A stretch of DNA of 64,000 nucleotides from CAVONB01 sp963697205 (GTDB lineage Bacteria; Pseudomonadota; Alphaproteobacteria; Rhizobiales; Hyphomicrobiaceae): contig CAVONB010000013.1 of NCBI GenBank assembly GCA_963697205.1, positions 372,001 to 436,000 of the forward strand. Reading direction: 5' to 3'. Shown piece after piece: positions 8,479 through 17,491 of the stretch (positions within the stretch are counted from its first letter, which is position 1; every line of letters begins with the position of its first letter). The position numbers and the translations under genes were made by a program. The notes beneath the pieces were generated by a model. The model ran no database searches. It worked only from the letters and a program-made list of their open reading frames with translations, and had not been told where the DNA came from.

Positions 8479-9321
8479 TCACATCCGCAACTTGCGCGGC
8501 CACGCGCGCCCGCCGATCAACCGGCCCTCGGCATCGAGATAAAGCGTGATCTCGATGTCGGGGGCGCGCACCCACGTGCCCCACCGGTCGCCATGATGAT
8601 AGGCGAGACAAATCTCCTGTTGCGCCGCCGTCCCGCGCACGCCGGGCTCCGAACCGCGCACGCGAGCCACGCTCTCACCCGCCTGCGCCCAGACCCAGCG
8701 CGCACCCAGCCCCTCGATCTGTCGCAGCGCGTCGCGCCCCTGCCAATGGTGGCGCACCATGGCAATAATGGAGCGTTGGAAATCCTCAGCCGTCAGACGC
8801 GGCGGATGCGTCGCATCCTTCTCCCGCACCTCGCCCTCAGCGCGCTCGGCCCGCCTGCGTCCCTCCGCCACGAGCGTCCCCACGCGCCGGTCGGCCGCCA
8901 TCACCGTCGGCAGCATCCGCTCACTGCCGCGTCCCGCACCCGGCTCGCGCCGCACGCGCCGGGCACCGGGAAGCACGCTCGCACGCACGCCGCCAAAGCG
9001 GGCCCCGACTCCCGCTGCCGGTTGTGCGCCCTCGTCGCCTTGGCGCACGAAGCCGCGCACCCATACAAACGACCGGCGCAATCCATCCAACAGGCGGTAG
9101 GCGACGTAGCCCACGACCACGAACGGCGCGACCATCAGGCCGACGAAACCGACGACGCTCGCCACGACAGTTCCCGCGACGAGGCGCTGGGCGGCCACGC
9201 GCGGATTCCAGCGGCGGCTGGCGATGTAACGGAAGCGGTGAAGGACGCCGGGCACGATCTGCACATCAAACTGAGGATGCACGGAGACATAGGCGCACCC
9301 GCACCGCCGGTCGAGGGGCAT
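8479..9321 (-). CDS. Hypothetical membrane-anchored protein
   Basis: Not a family I recognise. The 280-residue frame has one long hydrophobic hairpin near residues 46-80 (LVAGTVVASVVGFVGLMVAPFVVVGYVAY), an Arg-rich middle, and a compact C-terminal part (TAEDFQRSIIAMVRHHWQGR ... EICLAYHHGDRWGTWVRAPDIEITLYLDAEGRLIGGRAWPRKL) that looks like a folded beta-rich domain. The opposite strand is also open over much of this length, but its translation is low-complexity Arg/His. The start at 9321 is uncertain; the TM region makes a start before about 9180 necessary. It lies downstream of, and on the same strand as, the RND exporter. Confidence 0.55.
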   Translation of the reverse strand: MPLDRRCGCAYVSVHPQFDVQIVPGVLHRFRYIASRRWNPRVAAQRLVAGTVVASVVGFVGLMVAPFVVVGYVAYRLLDGLRRSFVWVRGFVRQGDEGAQPAAGVGARFGGVRASVLPGARRVRREPGAGRGSERMLPTVMAADRRVGTLVAEGRRRAERAEGEVREKDATHPPRLTAEDFQRSIIAMVRHHWQGRDALRQIEGLGARWVWAQAGESVARVRGSEPGVRGTAAQQEICLAYHHGDRWGTWVRAPDIEITLYLDAEGRLIGGRAWPRKLRM

Positions 9322-9393
9322 CGCATCGTTAACATTGAGATCGCGTTCACGGCCCGGAGCGTCGCCGCGTCGGGAACCTCTCCGAAAACAGGC

Positions 9394-11755
9394 TCAGCTG
9401 CCGTGCTCCGTCGTCGTGAAAGGTGTCCCGCGGCGCGGAATATAGCGCCGATAAAGCGAGATGCTCGCCGGCAGGATCACGAGCTGCCCGATCAAGGAGG
9501 CAAACAGGCACACGCCCGCAAGTCGCCCGAACAGGCGCAGCGACGGCAGATGCGACAGCATCGTCACCCCGAGCCCGAGCGCCAGCACGATCGTCGTGAG
9601 CACGACCGCTGGGCCGATGTGATGCGCCGTCCGCTTCAACGCCTCCAGCTCAGATCCAGCCCCGCCGCCGAGCCGATCCTCCTCCAGCCGGAACCGGTTG
9701 AGGAAGTGGATGGTGGAATCGATCGCCAGCGCGAACGCGACCGTGATCGCCACGATCGAGGCGAACTGTAGTCCCTCCCCCGTCGCCCACAGAATCGCAC
9801 CCGTCGCGAAGATCGGAAACAGTGACGGCAGCACGCTGGTGACCCCGGGCAGGACCGAGCGCAACACGATCGCCAGAAAGATGAAGATGACGAACATGTC
9901 GCCGACCAGCCCGATGTTGAGCTCGCCGATCAATCGCGCGCTGTTGCGTGCCGCGATCGCCGGCAAACCGGTCACCGCGAGTCTCGAAGCCCGGGATTGG
10001 CCTTGCGCACCTCGTTCAGCGCCGCGTCGAGCGTCTCGACCACCGGCAGAATTTCACTTGCATCGACGTCCGGCAAACGCCCGGTCACCAGCACCGCCGT
10101 CTCGTCCTTCGGCGATGAACCGGCGCACCAGATGCTCGGGCAGCACCGCCGACGTATTTCTTCAGCGTCTCGATGTCCGTGTCGCCGGCCTCCGCCAGCC
10201 ACCGCCGCAGGCTGTCGAGCGACCAGACGTTGCCGAGCCCCGCCCGCTTCGTCAGCACGGCGTGCGCGTCCGCGATCACCTTGAGCGTGCGCGCATCGTA
10301 GAGTGATCGATTGTCCGTCCACTTGATCATCACATGGACGGGATTGGCGCCTGTCAGCTTGGCGTCGAGCCGGCTCGTCGCGGCCAGCGCCTGCTCGCGG
10401 TCCGGCACCTGATCGGCGAGCCGGTAGTGCGGCTCCAGCTGGACGTAGGCGAGCCCCGTCAGGATCACCGCCACAAGCCCCGCCAGAACGTAAGGCAGCG
10501 GCCGCCGCGAGACGTGCCCGATGATGCCTTCCGTCACGACGTGCAGCGCATGGATGCCGCCGCCCTCACGTTCGGCTTCCGTCGCCGCCGGCTCCTCGCG
10601 CCGCACCAGCAACACCGCGAGCGTCGGCACGACGACGGCGACCGCCAGGTAGGAGATGCCGACGGCGAGCAGCGCGGCGAAACCGAACGTCCGGATCAGC
10701 GCCGATTCCGCAAACGAGAACGACACCAGCGCCAGAGCCGCGTTCATCGCCGTCAACAAACACGCCGGCGCCACGTCGAGCACCGCGTTGCGCGCCGCCG
10801 TCAACCGGTCCACGCCAGCCACGATGTCCCGGCGGATGGAGAACACCAGATGCATGCTGTCGGAAAAACCCGACACGAGAATTAGCGGCGTGATGACGTT
10901 GATGAAGAGGTTGAGCCGGAAGTCCAAGGCACCCAGCACGCCCAGCGTCCACAGGATCGCGATCGACGGCCCCAGCACGGCGATCAGCGTCAGCGACAGG
11001 CGCCGGAAGAACAGGTAGGCGATGGCTGCACCGACCAGAAAACCCAGACCGTTGTAGACCAGCCGGTCGCGCTCCACCGCATTGCGGATTTCAAGCTGCA
11101 TCACCGGCGCGCCGGTCAGCTTCACCGCCAGCCCCGCTGGCTTGAGTTCCGCCTCCGCCGCCCGCTCGATGCCGCCGATGATCTTGGCCGGCCCCGCAGC
11201 CTCGACCAGCTTGCGGTCGAGCGAAATCACCATCAGCGCGAGCGTGCCGTCGTCGGACAGGAACTTACCCTTGACGATGTCGTTGGACCTCAGATCGGCG
11301 ATCGCGGCATCGTAGGCAGCACCCGGCTCGGGCAGCGGATCGGCAATGATCGGCGCCGCATAGCCCTTTTCGTCCGGCTTGGCCCGCGCCGACAACATCG
11401 AGATGAGGCCATTGACGCCGTCGGAAAGCTGAAGCTCGATCGCCGCGCGCTGGAAGGCCTCGAGCTTATCGCGCCGCAGCAGCCCCTCGCCTTCCACGAC
11501 CACCAGCACGTCGTACTCGCTGGACGGGAACCGGCGATCGATCTCCTCGTATTGGCGGAACTCCAGCGTATCGGTGCGGAACAGCTCAGAAAGCGAATCG
11601 TCGACCTTCAGACGCGAGAAGCCCCAAGCCGCCAGCGCACACAGCACCAGCACCAGCGCGGCCGTCACACGCGGCGCGCGCAGAGCCACGAGCCCCAGGC
11701 GCTCCAGTCCGAACGTGAAGAGGAAGGAGCGGCGCGGCTCCTCGCTGCTGGCCAT
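9394..11755 (-). pseudogene. RND/MMPL family exporter, frameshifted in its C-terminal half
   Basis: Stitched across frames this is a roughly 785-residue RND-superfamily permease of the MMPL/hopanoid-transporter type with two TM bundles. It starts at ATG 11755 (MASSEEPRRSFLF) after GGGGGAC. TM1 is followed by a periplasmic domain, then TM2-6 with GFSDSMHLVFSIRRD. The second half repeats the plan and ends with a TM7-12 region containing ALAIDSTIHFLNRF. Between about 9970 and 10150 the frame slips about four times (near KKYVG/VLPEHL, FIAE/DETAV, NPG/FETR and TR/VTGL), each looking like one extra base. Protein sequence is well kept on both sides, so consensus error is likelier than decay. It may export hydrophobic lipids. 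Confidence 0.75.
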
Positions 11756-12091
11756 TCGACGTCCCCCGGATCGCACACACACCCTGCAGGCCGGCATCGG
11801 CTCTCGCCGCACAGGTCGTCTACCGGCTGCGGCGCGCAACTGCTCGTACCGCCCCGCCACCCCGTCGGAGCGCGACGCGAATCCCAGAATGCTGTTTAGC
11901 ATTGCACTCAAAGTCGGGCGATGACCAGTAGAGCGGCGCATGCCCGCACCCGAACATTGCCCGTCCCAGTGGCGTCTAACAGTGGCCTCGCCTCGACGCG
12001 CCCGTGAGGCTCCGCTATCAAGAGGCGATCGCGACCGATCCGCCATCATCAGGCCCGGTCGCGCCGAACCCCTGACGGAGCCGACCCGACG
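11756..12091. other. 336-bp divergent intergenic region
   Basis: Gap between the exporter start (minus) and tusA (plus). It contains the perfect inverted repeat at 11888-11903 reported separately. No further gene or clear -35/-10 pair was seen, although minus-strand frames stay open because of the high GC content. Confidence 0.5.
11888..11903. promoter_or_regulatory. Perfect 6-4-6 inverted repeat, possible operator
   Basis: AATGCT-GTTT-AGCATT lies about 133 bp upstream of the exporter start and is one of the few AT-rich patches nearby. Its size fits a dimeric repressor site (TetR or MarR type), but no regulator gene is adjacent. A short RNA hairpin is an alternative. Confidence 0.35.
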
Positions 12092-12319
12092 ATGGCCGAC
12101 AAGACCCTCGATGCCCGCAACCTCAATTGCCCCTTGCCGATCCTGAAGGCGAAGAAGGCAATGGGAGAGGTGCCGGCGGGCGGGACGCTCGAAGTGTTCG
12201 CCACCGACCCCGGCTCGGTCGCCGATTTCGAGGCTTTCTGCGAGGCCACCGGCTGCCGGCTGCTCTCCCAAAGCCAGGACGGCGGCACCTTCCGCTTCGA
12301 GATCCGCAAACCCGCCTGA
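12092..12319 (+). CDS. tusA: TusA-like sulfur-carrier protein
   Basis: 75-residue TusA/SirA-family protein. The key motif NLNCPLPILKAKKAM near residues 10-24 contains the CPxP signature with the reactive cysteine at about C13, which carries a persulfide. The family relays sulfur from cysteine desulfurase to tRNA thiolation or other sulfur-requiring pathways in the cytosol. The length and the closing strand GGTFRFEIRKP match single-domain TusA. It is an isolated gene; no tusBCDE, rhodanese or dsr partner is nearby, so the specific sulfur pathway is open. Confidence 0.9.
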   Translation: MADKTLDARNLNCPLPILKAKKAMGEVPAGGTLEVFATDPGSVADFEAFCEATGCRLLSQSQDGGTFRFEIRKPA

Positions 12320-12534
12320 GGCTCTGGCGCCACACCCACCGACGTTCCTTGCCGCCTCGGCCGGCGTCTGGGGATTGCGGGGATAGCCCGCGTCGAGCTG
12401 CCGGTCGCCGCCGCGAATCCCGATATCGATTTGTCCGTGGCGCGAGGGTCCGCCGTTCGCACCACAGCACCGGATAACGCCGTCCCATACGGCGTCCCGG
12501 CGAAGGTGCGGCGGTGATTTGGAGAGGTGGCATC

Positions 12535-13485
12535 ATGTCGAGTGTCGTCCGTTGGACCCCTGCGTCGGCGCCGTTGCGTCCCCTGCTGCGACTGGCACCC
12601 GTCTCAGTCGCCCTGCTGCTCGCCGCCTGTGCCTCATCCGGGACCCTGACAACCGCCTCCGTCGGCGATGCCGAGCCGAGCCCGGCCACTGTCGACGCGG
12701 CCACGGAGCCCTCGAGCCCGCGCCGCGTCGCCCGCACCAGCGGCCCGGCACCTGATCCCGCCGCGCTCTCTGCCGCCCGCGATGCCGCCCGCGATGTCCC
12801 CGCCCCACTCGCGGAGGCGCGGCGCCTGCGTCAAAAGGGCGAGAAGGCGCGTGCGCTCGCCGTGCTCGACAAGGCCGCCGCCAAGGCGCCGGACAATGCC
12901 GCCATCGCCACCGAGCGCGGTCTGCTCGCCCTCGAACTCGGCCAGATCGAGACCGCTCGCTCGCTCCTGAAGCAGGCCGCCAAGGCACGCCCGCACGACT
13001 GGCAGGTGCACTCCGGGTACGGCGCAGCACTGGCCGCCGCCGGTCGCCACAGCGAGGCACAGATGGCGTTCGCAAAGGCTCTGGAATTGTCACCCGACCA
13101 CCCGGCCGTGCTCAACAACCTTGCCTTGTCCTACGCGCTGGACGGCCGCCACGCGCAGGCCGAGAAGCTTTTGCGCCGGGCCGCAACCAGCAAGATCGGA
13201 GCCGCCACCGCACGCCAGAACCTCGCCCTCATCGTCGGGCTGCAGGGCCGCACCGACGAATCGCGCCGCCTCGCCGCCGCCACCATCCCCACCAGCCAAG
13301 CCGCCGAGAACGCGGCGTATCTGAAGACACTGACGGCGGCCAAGCCCGCATCGGCCGGAAAGACGGCGACCAACGCCTCAGCGCGCACGAAAGACAAATC
13401 GGCACCGTCCGATCCCGCACGGGTCGCAGCGGACACGCGCGCCGCCGCCCCGATCTATCGCCTGGGTGGACCGTCCGCGCGCTGA
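12535..13485 (+). CDS. TPR-repeat lipoprotein, TadD-like
   Basis: 316 residues from ATG 12535, which has GGAGAGG upstream. A lipoprotein signal ends in LLLAAC (lipobox LAA-C near residues 25-28), so it is probably lipid-anchored. A Ser/Pro/Ala-rich linker follows, then about four TPR units in residues 90-250 (AEARRLRQKGEKARALAVLD, LGQIETARSLLKQAAKARP, AGRHSEAQMAFAKALEL, DGRHAQAEKLLRRAAT), and a low-complexity tail. TadD, a TPR lipoprotein needed for Flp/tad pilus assembly, is the closest match by design, and pilus genes cpaC and cpaD lie 1.3 kb away on the other strand. The assignment rests on architecture and location. Confidence 0.7.
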   Translation: MSSVVRWTPASAPLRPLLRLAPVSVALLLAACASSGTLTTASVGDAEPSPATVDAATEPSSPRRVARTSGPAPDPAALSAARDAARDVPAPLAEARRLRQKGEKARALAVLDKAAAKAPDNAAIATERGLLALELGQIETARSLLKQAAKARPHDWQVHSGYGAALAAAGRHSEAQMAFAKALELSPDHPAVLNNLALSYALDGRHAQAEKLLRRAATSKIGAATARQNLALIVGLQGRTDESRRLAAATIPTSQAAENAAYLKTLTAAKPASAGKTATNASARTKDKSAPSDPARVAADTRAAAPIYRLGGPSAR

Positions 13486-13495
13486 GGCGCAGGGC

Positions 13496-14692
13496 TCAAT
13501 CGCGCTCGGTACGCTGCCCGGTGGCGATGCCGCGTCTCACCGCGGTCTCGCGCACCCGCGCCAGGACTTCGGGATGCCCCCGCGTCAGCCGCTCGAAGTC
13601 CTCGCGCTTGAGCACCAGCAGCCGGCAGCGCGTGCACGCCGTCACGTCGTGCCCCCGCAGACGGTGCTCTAACAAGGCCATCTCGCCGAAGAACTCGCCC
13701 TGCCCCAGCCGCACGTCACCATTGTCGGCCGCCACCACTACTTCGCCGCTGGCGATGAAGAACATGCTGTCGGCGCGCTCGCCGGAGCGAACGATCTCCT
13801 CGCCGGCTTCGTAGACGTGCGATTGCAGGAGATCCATGATCTGCGCGATCGTGGCAGCATCCAGCCCTGAGAACACCGGCACGCGCGCCACCAGCCCCCA
13901 CGTGACCATGAAGTCCCGCCGCGACAATTCCTGCGAGAAGCCGTTGACGATGATGCCGACGGGAATGGCGAACACGCCGACGCCCGATAGGATCACGATC
14001 ATCGTGAACACCTTGCCCGCCGCGGTCACCGGCACGACATCCCCGTAGCCCACCGTCGCCAGCGTCACCAGCGCCCACCACAGCGCATCGGGCAGAGTGC
14101 CGAACCGCTCCGGCTGCACCCCACGTTCGAGCACATACAGACCCGACCCCGCGACCAGAAGCAGGCCGAGCATGACGAGCAGGGCGCCAAACAGCGTGCC
14201 CCGCTCGGCCGCCACCACCCGCCCCAGCGAGTGCAGCGCCGGCGAATAGCGGGCGACTTTCAGAAAGCAGGCAAGGCGGGCGACCGCGACACCGGCTACG
14301 TCGTCGAATGCGACCGCCAGCACTGCTGCCACCGCCGCCACCAAGTCGGCCATCGGCAGCGGGCGCAACGCGTAGTTGAGCCGTGCGCGCAAAGGGCCGA
14401 AATCGGCAAGATAGGGCAGATCGACCGCAGCCCACAGCCGCGCCGCGTACTCCGCCCCAAAAACAAGCGCCGACACCAGCGCAACCAACTGCATCACCGC
14501 GCGGTGCTCTGCAGCGAACGCCGGCACCGTGCCCAGCGCCACGAGCACGATATTCACGCAAACGAGCACGAGAATGCCGGTGTTCACGATGACCGACAGG
14601 CGATCGTGACCCAATCCCGATTCAAGGGTCTGATGGACGCGCCAACGGCGTCCACGGTTTACCGGCAAAGCGTTGACGTCTCCGATGCCCAC
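13496..14692 (-). CDS. Cyclic-nucleotide-gated potassium channel (MloK1-type)
   Basis: About 398 residues. Six hydrophobic segments span residues 32-250. The selectivity filter TVGYGD is at about 213-218, just before S6. A cyclic-nucleotide-binding domain occupies about 270-385, with GEFFGEMALLEHRLRGHDV as the phosphate-binding cassette. The usual R-(S/T)-A of that cassette is R-G-H here, so ligand preference may differ. It should conduct K+ across the inner membrane in response to cAMP or cGMP. The start is uncertain: no ATG lies in the expected place, GTG 14692 fits but lacks a clear ribosome-binding site, and the frame stays open into cpaD. It lies directly downstream of cpaD on the same strand. 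Confidence 0.82.
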   Translation of the reverse strand: MGIGDVNALPVNRGRRWRVHQTLESGLGHDRLSVIVNTGILVLVCVNIVLVALGTVPAFAAEHRAVMQLVALVSALVFGAEYAARLWAAVDLPYLADFGPLRARLNYALRPLPMADLVAAVAAVLAVAFDDVAGVAVARLACFLKVARYSPALHSLGRVVAAERGTLFGALLVMLGLLLVAGSGLYVLERGVQPERFGTLPDALWWALVTLATVGYGDVVPVTAAGKVFTMIVILSGVGVFAIPVGIIVNGFSQELSRRDFMVTWGLVARVPVFSGLDAATIAQIMDLLQSHVYEAGEEIVRSGERADSMFFIASGEVVVAADNGDVRLGQGEFFGEMALLEHRLRGHDVTACTRCRLLVLKREDFERLTRGHPEVLARVRETAVRRGIATGQRTERD

Positions 14693-14822
14693 CTGCGAGT
14701 TGCAAGCAGCCGTAACCCTATCACGGACAGGCCACGCGCCGGCAGGACGCAGGTCAAAGACACCGATTTTGCGTAAAGGTCGGACAAACCCTGTCCGACC
14801 CGGGCAAGCTCGAAAGCGCCGC

Positions 14823-15575
14823 CTATTTCGTCGGCGGAGGCGCCGTCGGATTTTTCGGCGGCTTCTTATCCGGGGTGGCGCTGCTGCCGGCATCTCCCCC
14901 GCCGCCCGGCGCGGAAGGCGTGCCGACGTACTTCGTCCAGGCCACGAACCGGCGCTCGCTCGACGACGGCGTCTCCTCCTGCGGCTGAACGAGATCGCGC
15001 GCGTTGGCCACGTTGAGCGCGATGTTGCGCTGTGTGGCGCACCCGAACTGCGGATAGCGAATGCGCTCCAGGTCGCGCCCGATGTCCTCCGACCAATCCC
15101 CGCACACAGGAGCCATCGCCACCGGCCGCGTGAACGATACGATCACCGCTGCCGGCTCCGCGCCCCCCGGCCGATGCCGCGACGTCACGATCCGCTCCTG
15201 CGCGATGCCAAGCTCGTCGGCAACCGCACGAACCTCCCGCGCCGCTTCGCCCGCAACCAGCCGTCCCCGCGCCGACATCGGCAGCGACACGCGCAGCGGC
15301 CCCACGCCCTGCTCCCGGTAAGTTTGAACGAAGCTGGCGACATCGGCACGCTGGTTGGCGCTCATACCTAGCCGATCCGGTCCCGCCTCCACGTGCAGGT
15401 GTGTCGTGCGCTTGGCAAAGCCGATCGCGTGGCGCTCGGTCGGCTCGCTCAGGAAGCGCGCCGTCTCGTCGTCGATGGGACGGCAGGCACTCGACACCAG
15501 GCTGGCAGCCAGCACGGCCACCGAAGCACCGGGCCTCCAGCGCCGTTGAATGCGCAAGAACGATCCGCGCGTCAT
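14823..15575 (-). CDS. cpaD: CpaD family pilus assembly lipoprotein
   Basis: 250-residue lipoprotein. The signal VAVLAASLVSSAC gives a lipobox (VSSA-C near residue 31). The body contains the CpaD-type pattern: the 'FxxxYREQGVGPLRVSLP' segment, AADELGI..ERI, SFTRPVAMAPVCGDWSED, and FGCATQRNIALNVANARDLVQPQ, which resembles the conserved 'GCAT..N.A..V..P.DLv.p' end of CpaD. CpaD helps localise or stabilise the CpaC secretin in the outer membrane during Flp/tad pilus export. Its ATG overlaps the cpaC stop by four bases (ATGA at 15572-15575), so the two are translationally coupled. The tail is Pro/Lys-rich. Confidence 0.85.
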   Translation of the reverse strand: MTRGSFLRIQRRWRPGASVAVLAASLVSSACRPIDDETARFLSEPTERHAIGFAKRTTHLHVEAGPDRLGMSANQRADVASFVQTYREQGVGPLRVSLPMSARGRLVAGEAAREVRAVADELGIAQERIVTSRHRPGGAEPAAVIVSFTRPVAMAPVCGDWSEDIGRDLERIRYPQFGCATQRNIALNVANARDLVQPQEETPSSSERRFVAWTKYVGTPSAPGGGGDAGSSATPDKKPPKNPTAPPPTK

Positions 15576-17104
15576 CCTTTCACTCCCCCATCCGGATACG
15601 CGATGATGAATCCATAATCGCCGTGATAGCGCCCCTGCGGCGGCGGCTGGCCAGGACCGCCGTAGACGCGGTTGATATGTCCGAAGAAAAGTTCGCGCAG
15701 CTCGCTCTGCGGCAGGAAGCCTTTGTCCGGCGTGGCCATCTCCTGGCGCGGTGCATGCGTGGCGAGGTAGGGCGTGACCAGGATCACGAGCTCCGTCTCC
15801 CGCCGGCGATAGTCGTTGGAGCGGAACAGCGCGCCCAGAACCGGCAGGTTCTTGAGGCCCGGAAAGCCCTCCACGCTCTGGCGCGATTCATCCGACAACA
15901 GCCCCGCCATCGCCAAAGTGCCGCCGCTTGGCAACTCCAGCGTCGTCTCCGCCTTGCGGACCTTCAAGCCCGGCAGCGTGATGTTCTCCAGCTTGATCGA
16001 GTTCTCGCTCGCGATCTCGCTGACCTCCGCGGAGATGGTGAGACTGATCTTCCCCGCATCCAGCACCACCGGCTTGAAGCTGACGTTGACGCCGAATGGC
16101 TTCCACTCGACCGAGATCTTGTTGTTGTCCTGAGCGACCGGAACCGGGAACTCGCCACCGGCCAGAAACTTTGCCATTTCCCCCGACACCGCCGTCAGGT
16201 TCGGCTCGGCCAGCGTACGGATGACGCCCATTCGCTCTAGCGCCTGGATCAACGCCGTAACGTCCTGATTGCCGCTCTTCCAGCTGCCCTGGATCCCTTG
16301 ACCACCGCTCACGTTGGGTAAGATCGCCCCCCCCGTCGACGACGGCGCGATCGCAGACGAGAACGGAAAGCCGTTCTTCAGCACCTGAGCGAACGTCAGA
16401 TCACCTGTCTTGAGAACCGCCCCCGGCACATCGACGCCGATACGGCGCAGAGCATCACGCTGCATCTCAGCGACTGTAACCTTGAGCAGAACCTGCTCCT
16501 TCGTGTTCGCCGCCAGCAGATTGACGACCTGATCCTTCTTCTTGACGAAGCGAGAGGCGAGATCCGCGGCACGGTTGGCGTCGGCCGGGCTCGTCACGTG
16601 GCCGGACAGCACGACGGAATCGCCCATCATCTCTGCCTTGATGCGCGAACCAGGCAGCAGCCGGTGAAGTGTGTCGGTCAGCTGCGACAGGTCGCGGTTG
16701 ATCACGACCTCCAGCAGCAGCACCTTCTGACCATCTGGCCCGAAGAAAAACGCATTGGCCTCGCCGATGTCCTTGCCGATCAGGTAGACCTGTCGCGAGG
16801 TCTGGACCACCGCGTCGAGGATGTCTGGATTGGACACCAGCACGTTCTTGAGGTCGACCGGCACCTCGACCAGCAATGACTTGTCGACGCCGATGCCGAC
16901 CTTGCGCGTCAGCGGCAGCGCCGTCCCGTCCTTGATCTTCATGAAGGAGGCGTGCTGTCCAGGGCCGATGCCCGAACCGTCAGTCCCCGACCGGGACTTC
17001 AACCCATTCGCCTGCGCGCCTGGCCCGGCCGTCGATATGGCGAACATGATCGCCATCATCGACATCACCGCCCGCGCACACGCACGACTGCGCAACTTGA
17101 TCAT
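15572..17104 (-). CDS. cpaC: Tad pilus secretin CpaC/RcpA
   Basis: 510 residues from ATG 17104 with a signal peptide (VMSMMAIMFAISTAGPGAQA). Domains in order: a pilus-assembly N-terminal domain (KVGIGVDKSLLVEVP ... SNPDILDAVVQTSRQVYLIGKDIGEANAFFF), a BON-like segment (SVVLSGHVTSPADANRAADLASRF), then the type II/III secretin domain ending with GFPGLKNLPVLGALFRSNDYR and ELVILVTPYL, the secretin signature. It forms the outer-membrane ring through which Flp pili leave. cpaD follows with ATGA overlap. The other tad genes (cpaA, cpaB, cpaE, cpaF, tadB, tadC) are not in this window, so the pilus system is split or lies partly elsewhere. Confidence 0.92.
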   Translation of the reverse strand: MIKLRSRACARAVMSMMAIMFAISTAGPGAQANGLKSRSGTDGSGIGPGQHASFMKIKDGTALPLTRKVGIGVDKSLLVEVPVDLKNVLVSNPDILDAVVQTSRQVYLIGKDIGEANAFFFGPDGQKVLLLEVVINRDLSQLTDTLHRLLPGSRIKAEMMGDSVVLSGHVTSPADANRAADLASRFVKKKDQVVNLLAANTKEQVLLKVTVAEMQRDALRRIGVDVPGAVLKTGDLTFAQVLKNGFPFSSAIAPSSTGGAILPNVSGGQGIQGSWKSGNQDVTALIQALERMGVIRTLAEPNLTAVSGEMAKFLAGGEFPVPVAQDNNKISVEWKPFGVNVSFKPVVLDAGKISLTISAEVSEIASENSIKLENITLPGLKVRKAETTLELPSGGTLAMAGLLSDESRQSVEGFPGLKNLPVLGALFRSNDYRRRETELVILVTPYLATHAPRQEMATPDKGFLPQSELRELFFGHINRVYGGPGQPPPQGRYHGDYGFIIAYPDGGVKG

Positions 17105-17491
17105 GCCACCACTGTTCCCGCTGAACCGATGACGCCGCCCGCGACGGCGGGCGCCTCCACGCTCCATGGGCGACAGATGCAAGCACGGCTTGCCGCTCTG
17201 GAATTGACACGTCGAGTTCAACAAGATTCGCGTTTGCCGCTAAAGGCGCACGCCGCCGGACGTGTCGCGGAACGGCCCTGGCCAACACGTTACGCACACC
17301 CGCACCGGCGGTTGTCCACCGTACCTGGCCCGCCAAGCGGACCACCGTCCGCGCACCCCACGTAAAAAATTACGATGCAATGCCGGTGACTTGCCCGGAC
17401 GGCACGACCGCGACCTCGCGCGACACGCACGGCGGCCGGCCTTTGCTGTGCAGAAGCCGCCATCGAGACGGCGGCCCCGGACTCACCAGCC
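17105..17491. other. 387-bp intergenic region upstream of cpaC
   Basis: Gap between the end of the TadG-like gene and the cpaC start, both minus strand, so cpaC probably has its own promoter here. I see no protein with believable composition, no strong terminator and no clear promoter elements. There is a small AT-rich patch near 17365-17375. Confidence 0.5.

Noticed and set aside
8593..9771. A 392-codon plus-strand frame opposite the 8479-9321 gene
   Set aside because: Low-complexity Arg/His/Pro translation that also runs over the exporter end; the minus-strand product has a TM segment and ordered C-terminal part.
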